Assembly (NCBI RefSeq): GCF_012516315.1
Contig: NZ_CP051185.1
Location: 5,461,363 to 5,525,362 of the forward strand
Direction of reading: 5' to 3'
Length of the DNA: 64,000 bases
Origin: Limnospira fusiformis SAG 85.79
GTDB taxonomy: Bacteria; Cyanobacteriota; Cyanobacteriia; Cyanobacteriales; Microcoleaceae
Shown: piece by piece, positions 46,312 through 57,091 of the stretch
Position numbering within the stretch: position 1 is the stretch's first letter
Layout of the letters: every line of letters starts with the position of its first letter
Position numbers and translations under genes: made by a program
The notes under the pieces: model-generated
Seen by the model: only the letters and a program-made list of their open reading frames with translations
Databases searched by the model: none
Told to the model about the DNA's origin: nothing

Positions 46312-49300
46312 CTAAACCAAGTCAATGCTTAACCTGTATGGAGTGCGTGCAGCCAGGTGAGGAAATACCCGCACATAATAAGTTCCGGGTTCAAGTCTTC
46401 GTTGGGTGATCATTTCTGGATCAATATCAGGGTTTCTGGATTGATTAATTATCTCCCCTGTACTACCCAACAATTCCAGGTTAGCATTTTGAAATAGGTC
46501 ATCCAAAACCACTTGAACAGTCCCTTCACGATTGAGGTGAAAGCGGTAATAGTCCTCGGTATTGCGATCGCCTGCTGATGCAAAACCAATGCGGTCATTC
46601 CTGACAATTTCTCCGGTGAGTCTACCCAGGTTTACCGCATTAGGAAAGCGATCGTCGGGTGGTTCAGGTCTGGGGTTATTATTCCCCCCCTGGAAATCAT
46701 CATTCAGAATAGTTCCGGTAGCACGTCGCCTTGCTAATTCGGCATTTTGAGGGTTACTGAGGTTGACGGTAAAGGTTTCATCAGGTTCGATTTTAGTATC
46801 CCCAAACACGGGAACATTAATGACTTGGCGAGTTTGACCGGGTTGAAATACCAGCCTTCCCGTGGTGCGTCGATAGTCTCGGTCTCTGACCGTAGCTGTA
46901 CCGTCAGCGGTAGCATAATTAACTGTTACCCTCTCCGGGCTAGGATTATCTAATGTGACCACAAAACGAGCATTAGTCTGACCGCGATCGCCTTCTTTTA
47001 GCTGGGTGTCTGCGATCGTAATTTGGGGCACTATAATATCATCATTCAGAATAGTTCCCGTAGCACGTCGCCTTCCTAATTCGGCATTTTGAGGGTTACT
47101 GAGGTTGACGGTAAAGGTTTCATCAGGTTCGACTTTGGTATCCCCAAACACGGGAACATTAATGACTTGGCGAGTTTGACCGGGTTGAAATACCAGCCTT
47201 CCGGTCGTGCGTCGATAGTCTCGGTCTCTGACCGTAGCTGTACCGTCAGCGGTAGCATAATTAACTGTTACCCTCTCCGGGCTAGGATTATCTAATGTGA
47301 CCACAAAACGAGCATTAGTCTGACCGCGATCGCCTTCTTTTACCTTAGTGTCTCTGATAGAGATTTGGGGGAAATCATCATTCAGAATAGTTCCCGTAGC
47401 ACGTCGCCTTCCTAATTCGGCATTTTGAGGGTTACTGAGGTTGACGGTAAAGGTTTCATCAGGTTCGACTTTGGTATCCCCAAACACGGGAACATTAATG
47501 ACTTGGCGAGTTTGACCGGGTTGAAATACCAGCCTTCCGGTCGTGCGTCGATAGTCTCGGTCTCTGACCGTAGCTGTACCGTCAGCGGTAGCATAATTAA
47601 CTGTGACCCTCTCCGGGCTAGGATTATCTAATGTGACGACAAAACGAGCATTAGTCTGACCGCGATCGCCTTCTTTTACCTGAGTGTCTGCAATAGAGAT
47701 TACCGTGTCACTACCCAGAACCGGAACTTGGTTAATTATCTGTTGTCCCGGTAAGTCATTTACGGTTTCAATAAAACCTGTCCCCGCACCAGTACCAGCA
47801 GCGTTGAAAAAGTCTACCACTACTAAATCATCTTCAGGGGAAAATTCACCATCTCGATTGAGGTCTAGTAGCAGATTTTGGCCTTGTCGCGCTACCCCCA
47901 CTACTCCTGCTAAAAATCCATTTAAATTTAGGTCAATGGGAATTCCTGGGCTCAAATAATTTGCTATGGTTAGGGTATCTTGTCCGCCACTGTCTTCGAT
48001 ACGACTACCAGCTTGAGGTCTTCCAAAACCACCATAGCTAATCATGTAGCTATCATCTCCGTCACCACCGCGCAATACATTCCCGGTGAAACTATATGCG
48101 AAGCTCCTGAGAGTATCATTACCCGAACCACCTTCAAGAGTTACATTTGATGAAGATGCAGCAATCAGAACATTGTTACCAGAGTCTCCTAAGACCAGAT
48201 CATTTTGATAACCCACAATTGAGTCATTCCCAGCACCTCCACTAAGGGTATTTTGACCCAGAAAACTACCAACCAGGGTATCATTACCATCATCGCCGAA
48301 AAGCCTATTGTTTCCCGCACCAGCCACTAAACTATCATTTCCCGGACCGCCGCGCAGGAAATCATCCCCCAAGCCACCAACGAGAGTATCATTTCCCGGA
48401 CCACCGAGGAGGGTATCATTACCTTTACCTGTACTAACAAGGCGATCGTTCCCCCCCAGACCGAGGATGCTATCATTATTGTTGGTTCCGAACAGGGTAT
48501 CATCACCATCTGTACCAGTGATAATATTAGGGCTATCAGTTACCGTGTCACTACCCAGAACCGGAACTTGGTTAATTATCTGTTGTCCCGGTAAGTCATT
48601 TACGGTTTCAATAAAACCTGTCCCCGCACCAGTACCAGCAGCGTTGAAAAAGTCTACCACTACTAAATCATCTTCAGGGGAAAATTCACCATCTCGATTG
48701 AGGTCTAGTAGCAGATTTTGGCCTTGTCGCGCTACCCCCACTACTCTTGGTAAAAATCCATTTAAATTTAGGTCAATGGGAATTCCTGGTCTAAAACTAC
48801 TTTCGATGCTGAGGGTATCTTGTCCGCCACTGTCTTCGATGCGACTACCAGCTTGAGGTATTCCAAAACCACCATAGCGAATCATGTATCTATCATCTCC
48901 GTCACCACCGCGAAATACATTCCCGGTGAAACTATATGCGGAGATGCTGAAACTGTTGTTCCCTGCTAAAGCCTCTAGGGTATCCCCAGACCTAGCAACC
49001 AGGGTATCATTGCCATCAGTACCTCGTATTAGCCTACCCATGATGCTATCATTATTGTTGGTTCCCAACAGGCGCGTCCAGTCTACCTCTGGCGACCCTG
49101 ACATCTGTACTGCTACGGGTTCTCCTTCTACCCAGATGAAACCCCAATCATTCTGATTTCTTAACCCGGTGATATCTGCTTCTGTCAAGGCTTCCCCATT
49201 CACTAACCGCATAAATAACTCACCCTCATCTCCTGGGGAGTCGATTTCGTTTAATTGGGAGTCTATATAATGCCCAAATTCCTCGGTTATCACATCCACC

Positions 49301-49683
49301 AGTTTCTCACTGTGAATTATGGCATCCGATAAATACACCGTACCCGTCACCGAGTCAAAAGCGCCATCCGCACCATTCATCGATGTAGCGGAAAGAACTT
49401 TCAGATTTGGTGTCTCTCCCTGACTCAAAGCCTCAATAATAGTTGCTCCTAATTCCACATCCGTAGATGCACCGAACGCCGTTTGTAAATCCTTCTGAAA
49501 ATTCGCGGAGGCGACAAACTCTGTTAATTGTTGGTTAACCTGAGTTAATGCCGCCTCGATTTGTGCTGCTGCTGTCAGTGGATTTACGGACCCATCACCG
49601 CTGAATCCCACCGGGGGTAGGGGATTCGGATAATCCGATGGTTCGGGCATTATAGCCGATAAGATTTCTCTGGTATTTTCCAT
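46312..49683 (-). CDS. Modular protein: EEFGH N-domain, RTX repeats, three Calx-beta, PPC
   Basis: 1123 residues. N-domain 1-194. A stub of one SBBP blade (VDWTRLLGTNNNDSI) runs at residue 215 into MGRLIRGTDGND, the same sequence that starts the RTX pseudogene at 60030. RTX-type calcium-binding nonapeptides follow (GGxGNDxLxGG, about 390-560), flanked by two copies of a ~150-residue non-RTX block (GNVxRGGDGDD...SRIEDSGGQDTL...DLNRDGEFSPEDDLVVVDFFNA, split by position) whose DNA is nearly identical. Three Calx-beta domains and a PPC domain end the protein. RTX repeats fold on calcium outside the cell and usually mark type I secretion. It has its own strong promoter. Confidence 0.92.
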   Translation of the reverse strand: MENTREILSAIMPEPSDYPNPLPPVGFSGDGSVNPLTAAAQIEAALTQVNQQLTEFVASANFQKDLQTAFGASTDVELGATIIEALSQGETPNLKVLSATSMNGADGAFDSVTGTVYLSDAIIHSEKLVDVITEEFGHYIDSQLNEIDSPGDEGELFMRLVNGEALTEADITGLRNQNDWGFIWVEGEPVAVQMSGSPEVDWTRLLGTNNNDSIMGRLIRGTDGNDTLVARSGDTLEALAGNNSFSISAYSFTGNVFRGGDGDDRYMIRYGGFGIPQAGSRIEDSGGQDTLSIESSFRPGIPIDLNLNGFLPRVVGVARQGQNLLLDLNRDGEFSPEDDLVVVDFFNAAGTGAGTGFIETVNDLPGQQIINQVPVLGSDTVTDSPNIITGTDGDDTLFGTNNNDSILGLGGNDRLVSTGKGNDTLLGGPGNDTLVGGLGDDFLRGGPGNDSLVAGAGNNRLFGDDGNDTLVGSFLGQNTLSGGAGNDSIVGYQNDLVLGDSGNNVLIAASSSNVTLEGGSGNDTLRSFAYSFTGNVLRGGDGDDSYMISYGGFGRPQAGSRIEDSGGQDTLTIANYLSPGIPIDLNLNGFLAGVVGVARQGQNLLLDLNRDGEFSPEDDLVVVDFFNAAGTGAGTGFIETVNDLPGQQIINQVPVLGSDTVISIADTQVKEGDRGQTNARFVVTLDNPSPERVTVNYATADGTATVRDRDYRRTTGRLVFQPGQTRQVINVPVFGDTKVEPDETFTVNLSNPQNAELGRRRATGTILNDDFPQISIRDTKVKEGDRGQTNARFVVTLDNPSPERVTVNYATADGTATVRDRDYRRTTGRLVFQPGQTRQVINVPVFGDTKVEPDETFTVNLSNPQNAELGRRRATGTILNDDIIVPQITIADTQLKEGDRGQTNARFVVTLDNPSPERVTVNYATADGTATVRDRDYRRTTGRLVFQPGQTRQVINVPVFGDTKIEPDETFTVNLSNPQNAELARRRATGTILNDDFQGGNNNPRPEPPDDRFPNAVNLGRLTGEIVRNDRIGFASAGDRNTEDYYRFHLNREGTVQVVLDDLFQNANLELLGSTGEIINQSRNPDIDPEMITQRRLEPGTYYVRVFPHLAARTPYRLSIDLV

Positions 49684-49760
49684 AATATTTCACCTGGTTT
49701 TTTTGCATAACTCGCCAACCCATCAAATAGTATCTGGCCTGACATTCCCCCACCATGACC

Positions 49761-49789
49761 ATTCTATGGTCGCTCACAGATGATGTCAA
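49761..49789 (-). promoter_or_regulatory. Sigma70-type promoter of the 46312 gene
   Basis: On the minus strand TTGACA (49784-49789), 17 bp, TAGAAT (49761-49766), with the ACCATAGAATGGT variant. Confidence 0.75.
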
Positions 49790-49805
49790 CCCCTACAGCT
49801 TGAAA

Positions 49806-49936
49806 GCGATCGCCAAAAATCACGGTTTTTTCACAGCCCAAAAAACCCACTTTTACCCCTTGACAAATCCCCCGACTTGACTTACCATTAAAGAATGGAA
49901 ATCCGTGCCGCCCTATATATAGGGGTTTTCACCCCC
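49806..49936 (+). repeat. Intergenic cassette, 1 copy
   Basis: HIP1 at 49806, AAAAAACCCACTTTT, plus-strand TTGACA-N17-TACCAT and CCCTATATATAGGG. From 49937 to 50050 nothing further is recognised. Confidence 0.85.
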
Positions 49937-50050
49937 CACCCCTATTGCTAGGCGGTGAGGAGGTGGGGTTAAACATCCCCACCCCAGAAAATTCACAGCC
50001 CTTTCAGTAATCATGCAATACCGTTTGACTGGTCGCTCTCCCCCCCTGCA

Positions 50051-50130
50051 CTGCTAGGATTATCTAATGTCACCACCAAACCAGCATTAGTGCGATCGCC
50101 TTTTCTGATTTCCGTGTCTACAATTGTTAT
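50051..50130 (-). pseudogene. Calx-beta fragment
   Basis: Read on the minus strand this encodes the first ~27 residues of a Calx-beta domain (TIVDTEIRKGDRTNAGLVV) and then stops matching. It is a leftover 3' of the pseudogene at 50191, showing that the region once held more Calx-beta units. Confidence 0.6.
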
Positions 50131-50190
50131 AGGCAGGAAATCACGATACATAATCATCATCAGGAATAATATAACTTGCTGACAAAGCCA

Positions 50191-53100
50191 CTATAAATCG
50201 GGTAAATCATCATTCAGAATAATTCCGGTAGCTTGTGCCCTGGCTAATTCCGCATTTTGAGGGTTACTGAGGCTGACGGTAAAGGTTTCATCAGGTTCGA
50301 CTTCCGTATCTCCAATCACCGGAACATTAATGACTTGGCGGGTTTGACCGGGGCGAAATATCAGCCTTCCCGTCGTGCGTTCATAGTCTCGGTCTCTGAC
50401 CGTAGCTGTACCGTCAGCAGTAGCATAATTAACTGTTACCCTCTGGCTGCTAGGATTATCTAATGTCACCACAAAACGAGCATTAGTCTGACCGCGATCG
50501 CCTTCTTTTAGCTGGGTGTCTGCAATGGTGATTTGGGGTAAATCCTCATCCTCATCAACAATTAACTTGCTGATAAAGGCATCATAGTCGCCACTATTTC
50601 TTTGTCCACCTAGGTTGCCCGTAGTCTCCCCCGCCACATAAATAGAGCCATCACTACCCGTGGTCAGGGCACGAGCCACATCATCCTCACTGCTTCCCAG
50701 CAGGCGCGTCCAGTCCCTAATGCCATCAGGCTGGTACTTGCTGATAAAGGCATCCCATTCGCCACCACTATTGGTTTGTCCATCTAGGTTGCCTGAAGTC
50801 CAGCCCCCCAAATAAATCGACCCATCCCTACCGGTAGTCAAACCAAAAACCCCTTCATTCTCAAGGGTTCCCAACAGGCGCGTCCAATCTTTACTGCCAT
50901 CAGGCTGGTACTTGGTAATAAAGGCATCGAAGCCACCACTATTGGCGTGTGCATCTAAGTTGCCTTCAGTATAGCCAGCCACATAAATAGAGCCATCGCT
51001 ACCGGTGGTCAGGGCAAAAGCCTCGTCACTCCCACTGGTTCCCAACAGGCGCGTCCAGTCTTTACTTCCATCAGGTTGGTACTTAGCGATAAAGGCATCC
51101 CTAGAACCACCACTATTGGTTTGTCCACCACCTAGGTCGCCAGTAATCATCATCATTGATAATAGTTCCGATAGCTTGTGCCCTGGCTAATTGGGCATTT
51201 TGAGGTCTACGGAGGTTCACCATAAAGGTTTCATCCGGTTCGACTTTCGTATCTCCAAACACGGGAACAGTAATGACTTGGCGGGTTTGACCGGGGCGAA
51301 ATATCAGCCTTCCCGTCGTGCGTTCATAGTCTTCCCCAGCGGTAGCCGTACCATCAGCGGTGGCATAATTAACCACTACTCTCTCAGGCTGCTAGGATTA
51401 TCTAATGTCACCACAAAACGAGCATTGGTGTGACCACTATCTCCTTCTATAATTTCCGTGTCTGCAATGGTGATTTGCGGGAAATCATCATTGATAATAG
51501 TTCCGGTAGCTTGTGCCCTGGCTAATTCCGCATTTTGAGGTCTACGGAGGTTGACGGTAAAGGTTTCATCCGGTTCTATGTTAGTATCTCCAAACACGGG
51601 AACATTGATAAATTGGCGGGTTTCACCGGGTTGAAATATCAGCCTTCCTGTGGTTTGTCGATAGTCTTCTCCAGCGGTAGCTGTACCGTTAGCGGTAGCA
51701 TAACGAACTGTCACTATCTCACTGCTAGGGCTATCTAATCTCACCACAAAACGAGCATTGGTGCGACCACTATCTCCCTCTTTTACCTGGGTGTCTCTGA
51801 TAGAGATTTGCGGTAAATCCTCATCCTCATCATCAGCAATAATTAACTTGCTGATAAAGCCATCACCGCGACCACTATTTCTTTGTCCACCTAGGTTGCC
51901 CGTAGTCCCACCCGCCACATAAATCGAGCCATCACTACCGGTGGTCAGGGCATGAGCCTTGTCCCAACCCCTGGTTTCCAACAGGCGCGTCCAGTCTTTA
52001 CTTCCATCAGGCTGAAACTTGGTGATAAAGGCATCAGGATGCCAGCCACCACTATTGGTTTGTCCATCTAGGTTGCCATCAGTCGAGCCCGCCACATAAA
52101 TCGAGCCATCACTACCGGTGGTCAGGGCACTAGCCTTCGGTCAGTCCTCACTGCTTCCCAACAGGCGCGTCCAGTCTTTAGTGCCATCAGGCTGATACTT
52201 GGTGATAAAGCCATCACCGCGACCACTATTTCTTTGTCCACCTAGGTTGCCCCAAGTCCTACCCGCCACATAAATCGAGCCATCACTACCGGTGGTCAGG
52301 GCTGATGCCTCGTCAAAATTCCGGCTTCCCAGCAGGCGCGTCCAGTCTTTAGTGCCATCAGGCTGATACTTAGTGATAAAGGCATCAACACGACCACTAT
52401 TGGTTTGTCCATCTAGGTCGCTCTCAGTCCTACCCGCCACATAAATCGAGCCATCACTACCGGTGGTCAGGGCTGATGCCTTGCTCCCTCTACGGCTTCC
52501 CAACAGGCGCGTCCAGTCCTTAGTGCCATCAGGTTGGTACTTGGTAATAAAGGCATCCCAGTCACCACTAAGGGTTTGTCCATCTAGGTCGCCCCCAGTC
52601 CAGCCCGCCACATAAATCGAGCCATCACTACCGGTGGTCAGGGCTGATGCCTCGTCCCAACTACTGGTTCCCAACAGGCGCGTCCAGTCTTTAGTACCAT
52701 CAGGTTGGTACTTGGTGATAAAGGCATCACTGCCACGACCACTATGGGTTTGTCCATCTAGGTTGCCCCAAGTCAAGCCCGCCACATAAATAGACCCATC
52801 ACTACCGGTGGTCAGGGCATGAGCCTCGTCCCTCCCACTAGGTTCCCAACAGGCGCGTCCAGTCTTTAGTGCCATCAGGCTGATACTTGGTGATAAAGAC
52901 ATCACTGCTACCACTATTGGTTTGTCCATCTAGGTCGCCCCAAGTCGAGCCCGCCACATAAATAGACCCATCACTACCGGTGGTCAGGGCACGAGCCTCG
53001 TCCCACTCACCACTGCCCAACAGGCGCGTCCAGGCGAACTCTGGCGACCCTGACATCTGTACTGCTACGGGTTCTCCTTCTACCCAGATGAAACCCCAAT

Positions 53101-53635
53101 CATTCTGACTCCTTAACCCAGTGATATCTGCTTCTGTCAACGCTTCCCCATTCACCAGGCGCATAAATAACTCACCCTCATCTCCTGGGGAGTCGATTTC
53201 GTTCAATTGGGAGTCTATATAATGCCCAAATTCTTCGGTTATCACATCCACCAGTTTCTCACTGTGAATTATCGCATCCGATAAATACACCGTACCCGTC
53301 AGGGAGTCAAAAGCACCATCCGCACCATTCATGGCTCTGGCTGAAAGCACCATCATCTCTGGTGTCTCTCCCTGAGTCAAAGCCTTAATAATAGTTGCCC
53401 CTAATTCCACATCGGTAGATGCACCGAAAGCGGTTTGTAAATCTCCCTGAAAATTGGCGGAGGCGACAAACTCTGTTAATTGTTGGTTAACCTGAGTTAA
53501 TGCCGCCTCGATTTGGGCTGCTGCTGTCAGTGGATTTACCGACCCATCACCGCTGAATCCCACCGGGGGTAGGGGATTCGGATAATCCGATGGTTCTGGC
53601 ATTATAGCCGATAAGATTTCTCTGGTATTTTCCAT
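50191..53635 (-). pseudogene. Broken mosaic paralogue: N-domain, seven SBBP blades, Calx-beta, second partial propeller, Calx-beta
   Basis: The gene starts normally at 53635 (MENTREI, N-domain with EEFGHYID). A one-base insertion near 52841 shifts the frame inside blade 2; a TGA interrupts blade 6 (52141-52143: SSED-stop-PKAS); another shift lies near 51376 in the second Calx-beta domain. Around 51135-51156 the Calx-beta domain is abruptly joined to a partial propeller (GGGQTNSGGSRDAF) that is nearly identical to blades 5-7 of the 26108 gene, followed by one more Calx-beta domain. The C-terminal PPC domain is missing. All seven original blades can still be counted across the lesions. Sequencing error could explain one shift, but not the junction or the lost C-terminus. 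Confidence 0.85.
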
Positions 53636-53717
53636 AATATTTCACCTGGTTTTTGTGCATAGATAGCCAAGCCAATCTATCAAATAGTATCTGTCCTCAC
53701 ATTCCCCCACCATGACC

Positions 53718-53746
53718 ATTCTATTCTCTCTAACATATAATGTCAA
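53718..53746 (-). promoter_or_regulatory. Sigma70-type promoter of the pseudogene at 50191
   Basis: On the minus strand TTGACA (53741-53746), 17 bp, TAGAAT (53718-53723). The promoter remains intact although the gene is broken. Confidence 0.7.
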
Positions 53747-53762
53747 CCCCCACAGCTTGAAA

Positions 53763-53893
53763 GCGATCGCCAAAAATCACGGTTTTTTCACAGCCCAAAA
53801 AACCCACTTTTACCCCTTGACAAATCCGCTGACTTGACTTACCATTAAAGAATGGGAATCCGTGCCGCCCTATATATAGGGGTTTTCACCCCC
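53763..53893 (+). repeat. Intergenic cassette, 1 copy
   Basis: HIP1 at 53763, plus-strand TTGACA-N17-TACCAT and CCCTATATATAGGG. It is nearly identical to 49806-49936. Confidence 0.85.
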
Positions 53894-53953
53894 CACCCCT
53901 ATTGCTAGGTGGTGAGGAGGTGGGGTTAAACATCCCCACCCCACATCATTTAA

Positions 53954-56900
53954 CTAAACCAAGTCAATACTCAATCTGTATTCAGTCCGTGCCGCCAGGT
54001 GGGGAAATACCCGCACATAATAAGTTCCGGGTTCAAGTCTTCTAGCGGTGATAGTTTCGGGGTTTTTACCTAGATTATTAGACTGGGATATCAACTCACC
54101 ATCACTACCCAACAATTGCAGGTTAGCATTGGCAAATAGGTCATCAAGGTTGATTCTCACAGTACCTTCACGATTGAGGTCAAAGCGGTAATAGTCATCG
54201 GTATTGCGCTCGCCTCCTACTACATAGCCAATGCGGTCATTCCTGACAATTTCTCCGGTGAGTGTACGCAGGTTTACCGCATTAGAAAAGCGATCGTCCG
54301 GTGGTTCAGGTTGTTGGTTATTATCCCCCGGAAATCATCATTCAGAATAGTTCCAGTAGCACGTCGCCGTCCTAAGATCGCATTTTGAGGGTTACTTAGG
54401 TTCACCCTAAAGGTTTCATCAGGTTCGACTTTGGTATCCCCAAACACCGGAACATTAATGACTTGGCGGGTTTGACCGGGGCGAAATACCAGCCTTCCTG
54501 TGGTTTCTCGATAGTCTCGGTCACTCACGGTAGCCGTACCATCAGCGGTAGCAAAATTAACCACTACCCTTTCACTGCTAGGGCTATCCAATGTCACCAC
54601 AAAACGAGCATTAGTCTGACCACTATTTCCTTCTGTGATTTCCGTGTCTGCAATGGTGATTGTCGGCAAATCATTATAATCATCATTCAGAATAGTTCCG
54701 GTAGCACGTCGCCTTGCTAATGCCGCATTTCGAGGGTTACTCAGGTTGACGGTAAAGGTTTCATCGGGTTCGACTTTGGTATCTCCAAACACGGGAACAT
54801 TAATGACTTGGCGGGTTTGACCGGGCCTAAATATTAGTTGTCCGGTGGTTTCTTGATAGTCTCGGTCCCTGACAGTGGCTGTACCGTCAGCGGTAGCATA
54901 ATTAACCACTACCCTTTCACTGCTAGGATTATCTAATGTGACCACAAAACGAGCATTAGTCTGACCACTATTTCCTTCTATAATTTCCGTGTCTGCAATG
55001 GTGATTTGCGGTAAATCATCATCATCGTCATTCAGAATAGTTCCGGTAGCACGTCGCCTTGCTAATTCCGCATTTTCAGGGTTACTCAGGTTGACGGTAA
55101 AGGTTTCATCGGGTTCGACTTTGGTATCTCCAAACACGGGAACATTAATGACTTGGCGGGTTTGACCGGGTTGAAATATCAGCCTTCCGGTGGTGTGTCG
55201 ATAGTCTCGGTCACTCACGGTAGCCGTACCATCAGCGGTAGCATAATTAACTGTTACTCTCTCACTGCTAGGATTATCTAATGTGACCACAAAACGAGCA
55301 TTCGTCTGACCACTATCGCCTTCTTTGACATTGGTATCTCTGATGGTAATATTGGGTTTAATAGGGCTACCAGATAATGTGGTATTGAGGAGGATAGATA
55401 CGTTATGACCAGGACCACGACGACCCATCATTGACTACCGCCAAATCATCGAGTCCGTTACCGTTAAAGTCACCGACGGCAATATCCCAAGGATAACTAC
55501 CGACAGCAAAACTAACAGGACTCATAAAAGTACCATTACCTCTGCCTAATAATACTGATACTTGATTATCCGAGGAAGGGTTGACCACTGCCAGATCTAA
55601 ATTCCCGTCAAGGTTGAAGTCTCCCACCGCCATGGCTTGAGGAGAACTTCCAGCCGGAAAACCAATAGCGTTCCTAAAAGTACCATCTCCCCTTCCTAAT
55701 AAAATCCATGCTTGACTGCTGTGGTCGGTCACTACCAAATCTAAATTACCATCATTGTTGAAGTCTCCCACTGCAATGTCATAAGCAGGACCTCCAGTAT
55801 CAACCATGGTAGCCTCACCAAAGCCACCATTTCCGTCTCCTAATAGGACTGATGCGCCACTGCTACCACTTGCTACTGCTAAATCTAACTTCCGGTTTCC
55901 ATTAAAGTCTCCCACTGCGATCGCATAAGGATAGTCACCAGAATTAAAGTTGGTGGCATTGCTAAAGGTACCATTACCAATTCCTAATAGCACTGATATC
56001 TGGTCAGAATAACCCTGATTCATCACGATGAGGTCTAAATTGCGATCGCCATCTAAGTCTACCAGTAAAAAGTCACTCGCACCCGACTCGCTTCCGGTGT
56101 TAAAGTTGTCCCCAATGAAGCTGGCAGAACCAATGCCTTCTAACACTGTTAAGTTATTAGAACTCGTGCTTTGATTCATAACTACTAAGTCTAAATTGCG
56201 ATTGGCATTCAAATCTCCCGCCGCAATCAGCGTAGGATTATTCACCACAGTCAAATTAGTATCACTCAAATCAAAAGTGCCATCTCCCTTTCCTAATAAT
56301 AGTGAGACGTTACTACCAGAGTAGTTGGCTACAGCTAAATCTAGCTTTCTGTTTCGGTTCAAGTCCCCTACAGTAATAGCATAAGGGTAACTGCCAACAT
56401 CGAAGTTAGTAGCCTCACTAAAAGAAACATCCTGACTCGCCTCTACTTGCACCAAACCACCCAGAATATTTACAACATCATCTTGATTTTTTAACAGGGT
56501 GATATCAGCTTCACTCAACACTTCCCCATTCACCAGGCGCATAAATAACTCTCCCTCATCTCCTGGGGAGTCGATTTCGTTCAATTGGGAGTCGAGATAA
56601 TGTCCGAATTCTTCGGTAACAACATCCACCAGTTTCTCACTGTTAATTACGGCATCAGATAAATACACCGTACCCGTGAGGGAGTCAAAACCGCCATTAA
56701 CACCATTCATCAACTCCGCTGAAACTACTATCATCTCTGGGAGTTGGCTACCGTCTCCCAAAGCCTCTATAATAGTTTTACCCAATTCCACATCCGTATA
56801 TGCACCGAAAGCGGTTTGTAAATCGGCTGCAAAACTAGCCGAGGCGACAAACTCTGTTAATTGTTGGTTAACCTTAGTTAATGCCGTCTGTATTTCTGCT

Positions 56901-57016
56901 GCTGCTGTCAGTGGTTCGACCGATACATCCCCAATGAATCCCAGTGCTGGTAGGGGATTCAGAGATTCCAGGGAGTCCAGCCACCAAATATCTAATACTT
57001 CTTGGGTGTTGTCCAT
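53954..57016 (-). pseudogene. Frameshifted paralogue: EEFGH N-domain, seven FG-GAP blades, three Calx-beta, PPC
   Basis: The gene starts MDNTQEVLDIWWLDS at 57016 with a diverged N-domain (VVTEEFGHYLD). Seven FG-GAP/VCBS repeats follow (about residues 205-537), each with AVGDFNGNxxLDLAV-type calcium-binding loops and SVLLGxGxGTF. The frame is lost in blade 7 near 55405-55435. The other frame resumes at NVSILLNT and continues through three Calx-beta domains to 54274. A short deletion near 54330 (in the linker that reads GGNNNPRP in paralogues) shifts the frame again, after which the C-terminal PPC domain (to 53954) is intact. Seven FG-GAP blades are the layout of the integrin alpha propeller. 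If both shifts are sequencing errors this is a normal ~1020-residue gene. Confidence 0.8.
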
Positions 57017-57091
57017 GATATTTTACCTGGTAGTTATATATATTTCATCCAGATGAGATGGTAAAGGCGATCGCCTTTTCCCATAACAGCC

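Noticed and set aside
26490-54720. Many 60-90 codon plus-strand frames recurring within the Calx-beta region (MRVTEVDGKGFIRFDF type)
   Set aside because: They are antisense shadows of the Calx-beta repeats, recur once per repeat with the same sequence, and lack ribosome binding sites.
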